A stretch of 64,000 nucleotides of DNA from Streptomyces sp. DT2A-34 (GTDB lineage Bacteria > Actinomycetota > Actinomycetes > Streptomycetales > Streptomycetaceae): positions 6,986,001 to 7,050,000 of the forward strand of contig NZ_JASTWJ010000001.1 in assembly GCF_030499515.1 (NCBI RefSeq), given 5' to 3'. Of this stretch, positions 1 through 7,782 are shown in pieces. The stretch's first letter is position 1. Each line of letters begins with the position of its first letter. The translations under genes and the position numbers were made by a program. The notes beneath the pieces are model-generated. The model saw only the letters and a program-made list of their open reading frames with translations. It was not told the DNA's origin and ran no database searches.

Positions 1-33
1 CGACGCAGCCCTCCGTTTGTCAGTGTCTGCCCG

Positions 34-39
34 TACTGT
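34..39 (+). promoter_or_regulatory. Candidate -10 hexamer for a leaderless dgt transcript
   Basis: TACTGT fits the TANNNT pattern of streptomycete vegetative promoters and ends 6 bp before the dgt ATG. No purine-rich ribosome binding site lies before that ATG. The mRNA would therefore start at or next to the start codon. No convincing -35 box is visible at normal spacing, so this is suggestive only. Confidence 0.35.
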
Positions 40-45
40 CGGACC

Positions 46-1299
46 ATGTACTACGACGAGTCGGCAGTAGAACGCTGGGCCCCCGAACCCGACAAACGCC
101 CAGGCCGCACGGCCTTCCAACGTGATCGCGCCCGCGTACTGCACTCCGCTGCCCTCAGAAGGCTCGCCGGCAAGACCCAGGTAGTCACCCCAGGGACCCA
201 CAGCAACGCCTGGGACCCGAGCCCCCGCACCCGCCTCACCCACTCCCTGGAGTGCGCCCAAGTCGGCCGAGAACTCGGCGCAGCCCTCGGCTGCGACCCC
301 GACCTGGTAGAAGCCGCCTGCCTCTCCCACGACCTCGGCCACCCCCCCTTCGGCCACAACGGCGAAGTCGCGCTCAACGAATTCGCCGAGGACTGCGGCG
401 GCTTCGAGGGCAACGCCCAGTCCCTGAGACTCCTCACCCGCATCGAACCCAAGCGCTTCACCCCGGAGGGCTCGGTAGGCCTCAACCTCACCCGGGCCAC
501 CCTCGACGCCGCCACCAAGTACCCTTGGTCCCGCGGCGCCCACCCCGCCGCCCCGACCTCCCCGAAGTTCGGTGTCTACGACGACGACCGCCCCGTCTTC
601 GACTGGGTCCGCAAGGACGCCCCCGGCACCCGCACCACCTTCGAGGCCCAGGTCATGGACTGGTCCGACGACGTGGCGTACTCGGTGCACGACGTCGAGG
701 ACGGCCTGCACGCCGGCCACATCGACCCCAACTGCCTGCACGCCGAGCCGGAACGCCAGGCGGTCTTCGCGGTCGCCATCGGCCGGTACGTCCCGCACGA
801 CACCGACCCGGCGGAACTGTCCGCCGCCCTCGACCGCCTCCAGGAAGAACCCTGGTGGCCGCACGGCTACGACGGCTCGGCCGTCGCCCAGGCCCGCCTC
901 AAGGACGCCACGAGCCAGCTGATCGGCCGGTTCTGCCTGGCTGCCGAGAGCGCCACGCGCGCGGCGTTCGGCAGCGGCCGGCTCACCCGCTACGGCGCCG
1001 AACTCGTCGTACCGCACGGGACCCGCCTGGAGTGCGCGGTCCTCAAGGCCGTCGCCGACCGGTACGTCATGCAGCGCGCCGAGCAGGAGCGGCTCCGTGC
1101 CGACCAGCGGATCGTGGTCGCCGAACTGGCCGAGGCGCTCACCGCCCGCGCACCCGACGGGCTGGACCCGCAGTTCCGGGCCCTGTTCGACACGGCGGCC
1201 GACGACCGTGCCCGCAAACGCGTGATCGTCGACCAGATCGCCTCCCTGACGGACGCGTCGGCACGCGCCCTGCACGGGCGGCTCACACAACGGGCCTGA
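46..1299 (+). CDS. dgt: Deoxyguanosinetriphosphate triphosphohydrolase-like HD protein (Dgt)
   Basis: Predicted dNTP triphosphohydrolase that cleaves dNTPs to nucleoside plus tripolyphosphate, trimming nucleotide pools in the cytoplasm. The 417-residue protein has the HD-domain metal ligands in order: His66 (RLTHS), the His95-Asp96 pair with HPPFGH following, and a later Asp in [12 protein letters not shown] near residue 207. The N-terminal [23 protein letters not shown] block is typical of the actinobacterial family and length is normal. The frame is open to the window edge, so an upstream start cannot be excluded. ATG at 46 is preferred because a -10-like TACTGT sits just upstream, implying a leaderless message. 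In Streptomyces this gene lies close to dnaG, as it does here. It is probably a housekeeping gene. Confidence 0.93.
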   Translation: MYYDESAVERWAPEPDKRPGRTAFQRDRARVLHSAALRRLAGKTQVVTPGTHSNAWDPSPRTRLTHSLECAQVGRELGAALGCDPDLVEAACLSHDLGHPPFGHNGEVALNEFAEDCGGFEGNAQSLRLLTRIEPKRFTPEGSVGLNLTRATLDAATKYPWSRGAHPAAPTSPKFGVYDDDRPVFDWVRKDAPGTRTTFEAQVMDWSDDVAYSVHDVEDGLHAGHIDPNCLHAEPERQAVFAVAIGRYVPHDTDPAELSAALDRLQEEPWWPHGYDGSAVAQARLKDATSQLIGRFCLAAESATRAAFGSGRLTRYGAELVVPHGTRLECAVLKAVADRYVMQRAEQERLRADQRIVVAELAEALTARAPDGLDPQFRALFDTAADDRARKRVIVDQIASLTDASARALHGRLTQRA

Positions 1300-1300
1300 G

Positions 1301-1394
1301 GAGCACCGTGGGTCACAGAGCACTGTCGGTGAAAGAGCACCGTGGGCCAAAGAGCACCGTGGGCCAAAGAGCACCGTGGGCTGAAGCGCACCGT
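1301..1394. repeat. 17-bp tandem repeat, 5.5 copies, just after dgt
   Basis: Five consecutive 17-bp units start at 1301, 1318, 1335, 1352 and 1369, with a partial sixth ending at 1394. The consensus is GAGCACCGTGGGCCAAA. Units 3 and 4 are identical, and units 1, 2 and 5 differ at a few positions. The array begins immediately after the dgt stop codon and ends about 60 bp before the broken regulator gene. The unit length is not a multiple of three and no reading frame runs cleanly through it, so it is a non-coding minisatellite. Confidence 0.95.
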
Positions 1395-1455
1395 CCATCA
1401 GCGCGTTGCCGAGCCGGGTCCGCAGATGGAACACCCGGTTCCCCTGCCGCCGTGA

Positions 1456-2391
1456 CTACACCAGCCCGGCCTCCCGCAGCACCGTCGCATGCCGGCTGGC
1501 CGTCGGCGGGGTGAGCTGGAGGAGTTCGGCGAGCTCGTTCGTGGTGCGCGGATGTGCCAGGGCGTCCAGGACCACGGCCCGGGTCGGGCCGATGAGCTGG
1601 GCCACCGGCAGCTGCTCGGTGGCCGCCCGCCGGGAGCGGGCCGGCCAGCCGGGTGCCGGGTTCAGCGGATGGACCAGGACGGGGGCGAGGTCCGGGTCGG
1701 CGAGCGTCACCGGGGTGCGGACGAAGAGAAGGCCGGGACGATCGTCAGCGGGCGCCCCTCCAGCCGTAGCCCCCGGTCGAAGGGGTAGTCGGCGACCAGC
1801 GCCTCCTCCTCCCGGCCGACGACCGTGTCGTAGCTGGAGATCGGGCCCTGAGGGCCCGCGCTCAGCGCCGCCTCCGCCCGGATCGAGCGGTCCGCCGCCA
1901 CCGCCGCGCGGATCGCCGGGAGATACGGCTCCACCGCCACCGCGTAATGGCGGCGCAGCGCCTCCCCGAGCAGTTCCAGCGCTCGCGGCTGCGGAACATG
2001 ATCAGCCCACCTTGATCGCCCTCGCCCAGCCGCCTTATCCCCGGCGGAAGGGCCTGCGGGGACAGCATCGACAGCTCGCGCGTGAGCCGCCGCTTCGGCC
2101 TGCCGAGCACCAGGTCGATGCCCGCGTCCAGATCCGCGACGCCCTGCCCGGGGGTCAGGAAGTCCGGAAAGTACGAGGCGCGGCGCGCGACCGGCATCAG
2201 CGCGGCCGCCATCGAGGTCAGCCCGGCCCGGGGAGCCCGGCGCGCACCTCGCGCCGCCAGGGATCGAAGACCAGCGCGGCGCTGCGGTCCTGCAGCCGCA
2301 TCAGGCTCAGCACGGTCTCCCACAGCGGGTCCGGTTGGCCGGCGACCCGGAATCGGTTCAGGTCCTCCGCGGTGAAGTCGATGCGCAGCAT
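1456..2391 (-). pseudogene. Frameshifted ArsR-type winged-helix regulator (DUF5937-like)
   Basis: A recognisable regulator is spread over three minus-strand frames. It begins at ATG 2391 (MLRIDFTAEDLNRFRVA). It changes frame near 2225-2240 (REVRAGL to LTSMAAALMPVARR), again near 1980-2000 (ERWN region to LLGEALRRHYAVAVEPYLP), and again near 1720-1730 (TIVPAF to LFVRTPVTLADPDLAPVL). It ends at 1456 with an ArsR helix-turn-helix (TNELAELLQLTPPTASRHATVLREAGLV). The order, an N-terminal effector-type region and a C-terminal HTH, fits the actinobacterial DUF5937/ArsR family. Three independent frame breaks in about 930 bp, with intact genes on both sides, point to a decayed gene rather than a single read error. 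It would have been a metabolite- or metal-responsive repressor, but no function can be assigned now. Confidence 0.82.
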
Positions 2392-2752
2392 GCGTCCCCG
2401 ATGCGTCTGCAAGCGTTTGCTGAACTCCTCCCCCATAGCCACGGAACGGGCGGGCCCCGCGGAACGGACTCTTCTCATCGCGTTCTGAGCGAATGTCCCG
2501 ACAACTCCCGGCCATCGAGGCACCCTTGGCGCGGTGGGGGAGCGCCTGTCCCGGAGGAGGCAGGCGCCGCCCGCCTCCTCTGCTCCGCCGGGCTCCTCCG
2601 GGGTGCGATCACCCACCCGCGACGGGTGGGACACACGGGACGAACGGGCACTCGAAAGTGACCCTGCGTGGCCTGATCGGGTCACCCCCTCTTCCCGCAT
2701 CACGCTGCGTGCGGGACGCTCGTGTGGCGGCACCCTTACGAGGAGGCATCAA
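2392..2752. other. Non-coding stretch with one strong hairpin
   Basis: This 361-bp gap between the broken regulator and the FAD reductase holds no convincing gene. It contains a perfect hairpin at 2612-2630 (CCCACCCG, loop CGA, CGGGTGGG) without a T-run, so it could be an operator or an mRNA structure in the reductase leader. The reductase ribosome binding site AGGAGG is at 2741-2746. Nothing else is recognised. Confidence 0.6.
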
Positions 2753-4018
2753 GTGGTCGACGCGGATCAGACATTCGTCATCGTCGGAGGCGGACTCGCC
2801 GGCGCGAAGGCGGCCGAGACGCTCCGGGCGGAGGGCTTCACCGGGCGGGTGATACTGATCTGCGACGAGCGCGACCACCCGTACGAGCGCCCGCCCCTCT
2901 CCAAGGGCTACCTCCTCGGCAAGGAGGAGCGCGACAGCGTCTTCGTGCACGAGCCCGCCTGGTACGCGCGCAACGACATCGAGCTGCACCCGGGCCAGAC
3001 CGTCGACGCGATCGACCGTACGGCGAAGACGGTGCGGTTCGGCGAGGACGGCACGGTCGTCCACTACGACAAGCTCCTGCTGGCCACCGGCGCCGAGCCG
3101 CGCCGCCTGGACATCCCGGGCACGGACCTGGCCGGCGTCCACCACCTGCGCCGCCTCGCGCACGCCGAGCGCCTCAAGGGGGTCCTGGCCTCGCTCGGCC
3201 GCGACAACGGCCACATCGTGATCGCCGGCACCGGCTGGATCGGCCTGGAGGTCGCGGCGGCGGCCCGCGAGTACGGCGCGGAGGTCACGGTCGTCGGGCC
3301 GGATCCGACTCCCCTGCACGGCGTCCTGGGCCCCGAGATCGGCGGACTCTTCGCCGAGCTGCACCGCGAGCACGGGGTGCGCTTCCACTTCGGCAGGCGG
3401 CTGACGGAGATCGTCGGCCAGGACGGCATGGTGCTGGCCGCCCGTACGGACGACGGCGAGGAGCACCCCGCGCACGACGTCCTGGCGGCGATCGGAGCGG
3501 CCCCGCGGGTCGCTCTCGCGGAGGCGGCCGGGCTGCAGATCGCCGACCGTACGAACGGTGGCGGCGTGGTGGTGAACGAACAGCTGCGCACCTCCGACCC
3601 CGACATCTACGCGGCCGGGGACGTGGCCTCCTTCCCGCACACCCTGTTCGGCACCCGGCTGCGGGTGGAGCACTGGGCCAACGCACTGAACGGCGGCCCG
3701 GCGGCGGCGCGGGCGATGCTCGGGCAGGACGTCACCTACGACCGTCTGCCGTACTTCTTCTCCGACCAGTACGACTTGGGGATGGAGTACTCCGGCTGGG
3801 CGCCGCCGGGGTCGTACGACGAAGTGGTGATCCGGGGGGACGCGGGGAAGCGGGAGTTCATCGCGTTCTGGGTCAGGGACGGCCGGGTGCTGGCCGGGAT
3901 GAACGTGAACGTGTGGGACGTCACAGAGCCGATCCAGCGGCTGATTCGTTCCAGGGCGCGGGTCGACACGGATGCTTTGGCGGATCCCCATGTCGCGCTT
4001 GAGGGGCTGATCGCCTAG
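2753..4018 (+). CDS. FAD/NAD(P)-dependent ferredoxin-reductase-type oxidoreductase
   Basis: A 421-residue flavoprotein of the rubredoxin/putidaredoxin reductase family, expected to pass electrons from NAD(P)H via FAD to a ferredoxin or similar small carrier. Visible parts are an N-terminal FAD Rossmann motif (IVGGGLAGAKAAE, residues about 9-21), the ATGAEPRRLDIPG segment near residue 115, a central NAD(P) Rossmann motif (IAGTGWIGLEVAA), the second FAD motif (IYAAGDVASF near residue 285), and a C-terminal reductase domain (EYSGWAPPGSYDEVVIRG). The start is GTG at 2753, 6 bp after AGGAGG. The longer open frame upstream is arginine- and serine-rich noise. It stands alone, with no ferredoxin or P450 gene adjacent, so its partner is unknown. 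Confidence 0.92.
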   Translation: MVDADQTFVIVGGGLAGAKAAETLRAEGFTGRVILICDERDHPYERPPLSKGYLLGKEERDSVFVHEPAWYARNDIELHPGQTVDAIDRTAKTVRFGEDGTVVHYDKLLLATGAEPRRLDIPGTDLAGVHHLRRLAHAERLKGVLASLGRDNGHIVIAGTGWIGLEVAAAAREYGAEVTVVGPDPTPLHGVLGPEIGGLFAELHREHGVRFHFGRRLTEIVGQDGMVLAARTDDGEEHPAHDVLAAIGAAPRVALAEAAGLQIADRTNGGGVVVNEQLRTSDPDIYAAGDVASFPHTLFGTRLRVEHWANALNGGPAAARAMLGQDVTYDRLPYFFSDQYDLGMEYSGWAPPGSYDEVVIRGDAGKREFIAFWVRDGRVLAGMNVNVWDVTEPIQRLIRSRARVDTDALADPHVALEGLIA

Positions 4019-4061
4019 TCGTCTGCTGGGTTTCGTCGTCTCGCGGGTGCGGGTTGGCTGT

Positions 4062-4108
4062 GGCTGGTCGCGCCCACGCGGCGGAGCCGCATATCGATAC
4101 AGCCCCGC
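4062..4108. repeat. Interspersed intergenic element, copy 1
   Basis: A 47-bp sequence beginning GGCTGGTCGCGCCCACG and ending ATCGATACAGCCCCGC recurs at 13160-13206 with one visible mismatch. It contains a small hairpin (GCGGC, GGA, GCCGC). Sequences of this kind are scattered between genes in Streptomyces. It lies between the FAD reductase and dnaG. Function is unknown; transcription termination or a nucleoid role is possible. Confidence 0.8.
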
Positions 4109-4152
4109 CCCCAGGGCGTAGAGCTCGCGCCAGATGTGTCAGTCCGCCCCCG

Positions 4153-4158
4153 TAGAAT
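4153..4158 (+). promoter_or_regulatory. Candidate -10 hexamer for leaderless dnaG
   Basis: TAGAAT matches the streptomycete -10 consensus very well and ends 6 bp before the dnaG GTG. The bases before the GTG (CCCCCGTAGAATTCACGC) contain no Shine-Dalgarno sequence. Transcription would start at about the GTG, giving a leaderless mRNA. The -35 region is not obvious. Confidence 0.5.
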
Positions 4159-4164
4159 TCACGC

Positions 4165-6081
4165 GTGGCAGGACGGATCAACGACGAGGACGTGAAGGCG
4201 GTACGGGACGCGGTCCCGATCGACGCCGTGGTGTCCGAGTACCTCCAGCTGCGCGGCGCGGGCGGCGGGAACCTCAAGGGGCTGTGCCCCTTCCATGACG
4301 AGAAGTCGCCGTCCTTCCAGGTCAGCCCGAGCAAGGGGCTCTTCCACTGCTTCGGCTGCCAGGAGGGCGGCGACACCATCACGTTCGTGATGAAGGTCGA
4401 CCACCTCTCCTTCTCCGAGGCGGTCGAGCGCCTCGCCGCCCAGGCCGGCATCACCCTGCGCTACGAGGAGGGCGGGTACAACCCCTCCCACCAGCGCGGC
4501 GAGCGCATCCGCCTGGTCGAGGCCCACAAGATCGCCGCCGAGTGGTACGCCGAGCAGCTCGCCACCAGCCCCGAGGCCGACACCGGCCGTATCTTCCTCG
4601 CCGAGCGCGGCTTCGACCAGGCCGCCGCGGTCCACTTCGGCGTCGGCTACAGCCCCCAGGGCTGGGACCACCTCACCCGCTACCTCCGCGGCAAGGGCTT
4701 CGCCGACAAGGAGCTCCTCCTCTCCGGGCTCGCGCAGGAGGGCCGCCGCGGCCCCATCGACCGCTTCCGGGGCCGTCTGATGTGGCCGATCCGCGACATC
4801 GGCGGCGACGTGGTCGGCTTCGGCGCGCGCAAGCTGTACGAGGCCGACAACGGGCCCAAGTACCTCAACACCCCAGACACGGCGATCTACAAGAAGTCCC
4901 AGGTCCTGTACGGCATCGACCTCGCGAAGCAGCACATCGCCAAGTCCAGCCGGGCCGTCGTCGTCGAGGGCTACACGGACGTCATGGCCTGCCACCTCGC
5001 CGGCGTCACCACGGCCATCGCGACCTGCGGTACGGCCTTCGGCGGCGAGCACATCCGGATCCTGCGCCGACTGCTGATGGACAACGGCTCGGCCCGCGTC
5101 ATCTTCACCTTCGACGGCGACGCGGCAGGCCAGAAGGCGGCCCTGCGCGCCTTCGAGGACGACCAGAAGTTCGCCGCCGAGACGTACATCGCGATCGCGC
5201 CGGACGGCATGGACCCCTGCGAACTGCGCCTGGCGAAGGGCGACGAGGCGGTCGCCGAGCTGGCCGAACCGCGTACGCCGCTCTTCGAGTTCGCGCTGCG
5301 CCAGATCGTCCTGCGCTACGACCTCGACACCCCGGCCGGCCGCGCCGCCGCGCTGGACGAGGCGGCGCCCATCGTCGCCCGCATCAAGAACAGCGGCGCC
5401 CAGCACGAGGTGGCCGTCCAGCTCGCGGGCATGCTCGGCATCCTCGACACCCAGTTCGTGGTGAAGCGGGTGGCACAGCTGGCGCGTTGGGCGCGGGAGC
5501 GGGGCGGCAGAGGACAGGCGCCCGCGTCCGGCCCGGGCTCCCGCAACCCGCAACAGCAGTACGACGCCGCCCCCGGCCCCCGCGCCTCCGGCCCGGCCCT
5601 GACCCTGCGCAACCCCGTCTACGCCACCGAACGCGAACTCCTCAAACTCGCCCTCCAGCGCCCCGAGTTGGTCTCCCCGGCGTTCGACGCGTACGGCGTC
5701 GACGAGTTCACCGCCGCGCCGTACGCCGCCGTACGCCAGGCGATCATGGACGCGGGCGGCGCCGAGTACGGCATCCAGGACGCGCAGGAGTATCTGGTCC
5801 GCGTCCGCGAGGCGGCCCCCGACGACCAGGTCCGCGCGATGGTCACGGAGCTGGCGGTCGAGGCGATCATGCGCAGGACGGTCGACGAGAACTACGCCGG
5901 CGAACAACTCGTGACGGTCCGCCGCCGCGCCGTGGAACGCCGCGTCCGCGACATCCAGAGCCAACTGGCCCGCCTGGGCGCGGGCGGCGACCCGGCCCAA
6001 CTGGCCGCCGTCCAGAACGAACTGTGGGTGTTGCAGCAGTACGACCAGGCATTGCGGGGGCAGGGCGCGGCGGCGCTCTGA
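4165..6081 (+). CDS. dnaG: DNA primase DnaG
   Basis: Synthesises RNA primers for chromosome replication with the replicative helicase. The 638-residue protein has the three primase parts. First is an N-terminal CHC2 zinc finger with ligands Cys41, His44, Cys62 and Cys65 (CPFHDEKSPSF...FHCFGC). Next is the catalytic core with the RNAP-type fold (GFGARKLYEADNGPKYLNTP) and Toprim acidic motifs (VVEGYTDVMA and FTFDGDAAGQKA). Last is a C-terminal helicase-interaction region after an Ala/Pro-rich linker near residues 450-475. Length matches other actinobacterial primases. The start is GTG 4165. Upstream bases lack a ribosome binding site but carry TAGAAT, suggesting a leaderless message. Placement between dgt and the hrdA-like sigma gene is the usual Streptomyces order. 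Nothing unusual is seen in the catalytic residues. Confidence 0.98.
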   Translation: MAGRINDEDVKAVRDAVPIDAVVSEYLQLRGAGGGNLKGLCPFHDEKSPSFQVSPSKGLFHCFGCQEGGDTITFVMKVDHLSFSEAVERLAAQAGITLRYEEGGYNPSHQRGERIRLVEAHKIAAEWYAEQLATSPEADTGRIFLAERGFDQAAAVHFGVGYSPQGWDHLTRYLRGKGFADKELLLSGLAQEGRRGPIDRFRGRLMWPIRDIGGDVVGFGARKLYEADNGPKYLNTPDTAIYKKSQVLYGIDLAKQHIAKSSRAVVVEGYTDVMACHLAGVTTAIATCGTAFGGEHIRILRRLLMDNGSARVIFTFDGDAAGQKAALRAFEDDQKFAAETYIAIAPDGMDPCELRLAKGDEAVAELAEPRTPLFEFALRQIVLRYDLDTPAGRAAALDEAAPIVARIKNSGAQHEVAVQLAGMLGILDTQFVVKRVAQLARWARERGGRGQAPASGPGSRNPQQQYDAAPGPRASGPALTLRNPVYATERELLKLALQRPELVSPAFDAYGVDEFTAAPYAAVRQAIMDAGGAEYGIQDAQEYLVRVREAAPDDQVRAMVTELAVEAIMRRTVDENYAGEQLVTVRRRAVERRVRDIQSQLARLGAGGDPAQLAAVQNELWVLQQYDQALRGQGAAAL

Positions 6082-6158
6082 GCGATTCGCGCGATTCGCG
6101 TACGACTGGGTAACCGCTCGGTCACGCACCGGACTCAAAAAGTCACCGCACGCCCCTC

Positions 6159-7523
6159 GTGGCGGCGATGTGTCGTACTCCACACTGGGTTCCGGTGCCT
6201 GAGTCCTCGGAGCGCGGCCGACCCGTTCCCCACGGGTCCCACACCCCCGCGGTTCCGCTCATCGCGTACGGGACGGACAGCGGCGAGGCCGCCGACTCCG
6301 CCCTCGAAGCAGCGCTGCCGTACGCCTCGGCAGCGATCACCCTGGAGGTCGCCCCCGTGCAGACCCAGACCCTCGTCCAGACCGACGCCAGTACCGCGAC
6401 CGGCGCTGACAGCACCGAGCCGGATGCGGAGGCCGACGTTCTCGTCGCGGTGCCGCCGCAGAGCCGTGTCGCGCACCACCCCGAGACGGAGCCGGAGGCC
6501 TCGCCCGAGCCCGCTGAACCGCCCGCGGAGGCCCTGGACGGCGCCGAGGCCGCCGACGCCGCCGAGCCGGTCGAAGCGCCGTTGCCGGCCCGGGCCCGCG
6601 CCGACAACAGCGGTCCCTCCTCCGACCTGTTCCGCCAGTACCTGCGGGAGATCGGCCGTATCCCCCTCCTCACCGCGGCCGAGGAGGTCGAACTGGCCCG
6701 CCGCGTGGAGGCCGGCCTGTTCGCCGAGGAGAAGCTGAGCAGCACCCCCGATCTGGAGAGCCGGCTCGCCCTCGACCTGGACCGCCTGGTCGTCATGGGC
6801 CGGATGGCCAAGCGGCGGCTGATCGAGGCCAACCTGCGGCTCGTCGTGTCCGTGGCGAAGAGGTACGTCGGCCGCGGCCTGACCATGCTGGACCTCGTCC
6901 AGGAGGGGAACCTCGGCCTGATCCGGGCCGTGGAGAAGTTCGACTACGCCCGTGGCTACAAGTTCTCGACGTACGCCACCTGGTGGATCCGCCAGGCCAT
7001 GTCCCGCGCCCTCGCCGACCAGGCCCGCACCATCCGCGTCCCGGTCCACGTCGTCGAGTTGATCAACCGGGTTGTCCGGGTCCAGCGCCGCATGCTGCAG
7101 GAACGCGGCTACGAACCGACGCCGGAAGAGGTGGCCGCCCACCTCGACCTCCTGCCCGAGCGCGTCAGCGAGGTCCTGCGCCTGGCCCAGGAACCGGTGT
7201 CCCTGCACGCCCCCGTGGGCGAGGAGGACGACGTGGCGCTCGGCGACCTCATCGAGGACGGCGACGCGACGTCCCCGGTCGAGTCGGCGGCGTTCCTGCT
7301 GCTCAGGGAGCACCTGGAGGCGGTCCTGTCGACGCTGGGGGAGCGGGAGCGGAAGGTCGTACAACTGAGGTACGGCCTGGCGGACGGCCGCCCCCGCACG
7401 TTGGAGGAGATAGGCCGCATCTTCGGCGTGACCAGGGAACGCATCCGCCAGATCGAGTCGAAGACCCTGAACAAACTGAGGGACCATGCATTTGCGGATC
7501 AGCTGAGGGGCTATCTGGACTGA
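6159..7523 (+). CDS. hrdA: RNA polymerase principal-type sigma factor (HrdA-like)
   Basis: A group 1/2 sigma-70 family protein. Region 1.2 ([18 protein letters not shown]) is followed by complete region 2, including the [37 protein letters not shown] and [18 protein letters not shown] blocks. Region 3 ([11 protein letters not shown]) and region 4 ([22 protein letters not shown]) complete it. The first 150 residues are acidic and Ala/Pro/Glu-rich, as in streptomycete Hrd proteins. Its position directly after dnaG matches hrdA of S. coelicolor, hence the symbol. The paralogues hrdC and hrdD have similar domains, so the assignment rests on context. The start is uncertain: the frame opens at GTG 6159, with ATG 6168 and GTG 6195 as alternatives, and none has a strong ribosome binding site. 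The 77-bp gap to dnaG suggests an own promoter. Confidence 0.88.
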   Translation: MAAMCRTPHWVPVPESSERGRPVPHGSHTPAVPLIAYGTDSGEAADSALEAALPYASAAITLEVAPVQTQTLVQTDASTATGADSTEPDAEADVLVAVPPQSRVAHHPETEPEASPEPAEPPAEALDGAEAADAAEPVEAPLPARARADNSGPSSDLFRQYLREIGRIPLLTAAEEVELARRVEAGLFAEEKLSSTPDLESRLALDLDRLVVMGRMAKRRLIEANLRLVVSVAKRYVGRGLTMLDLVQEGNLGLIRAVEKFDYARGYKFSTYATWWIRQAMSRALADQARTIRVPVHVVELINRVVRVQRRMLQERGYEPTPEEVAAHLDLLPERVSEVLRLAQEPVSLHAPVGEEDDVALGDLIEDGDATSPVESAAFLLLREHLEAVLSTLGERERKVVQLRYGLADGRPRTLEEIGRIFGVTRERIRQIESKTLNKLRDHAFADQLRGYLD

Positions 7524-7542
7524 TGCCGTCCGCGGTCCGGTG

Positions 7543-7571
7543 GGGGCTGGTCGCGCAGTTCCCCGCGCCCC
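7543..7571. repeat. GGGGC...GCCCC intergenic element
   Basis: A 29-bp sequence (GGGGCTGGTCGCGCAG then TTCCCCGCGCCCC) of a type very common between Streptomyces genes. It shares the GGCTGGTCGCGC core with the longer elements at 4062 and 13160. The rest of the gap to 7782 holds an imperfect direct repeat (GGGCAGYCGTGCCSCTGGGGCGGC near 7618 and 7681) and no gene. Confidence 0.6.
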
Positions 7572-7782
7572 TAGGTGGGTCCAGCCGCCGTCAGTCGCAT
7601 GGCGCCGTAGCTCTTCGGGCAGCCGTGCCCCTGGGGCGGCGCCCACCCGAGCAGTCGGCTCCGTACGCCCGCCGCAGCTGCGGGCAGTCGTGCCGCTGGG
7701 GCGGCACGGGTGGGCGCAGCGGCACCCCGCCAACGCGGGCGAGTGCACCCACCCGGCCTCAGCCCGGCGCCGGGTCACGACG

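Noticed and set aside
1301..1394. CRISPR array
   Set aside because: Units are directly abutting without unique spacers and there are no cas genes. The same holds for the arrays at 46991 and 57533.
2612..2630. Rho-independent terminator
   Set aside because: The hairpin is perfect but is not followed by a T-run on either strand and lies just upstream of a gene.
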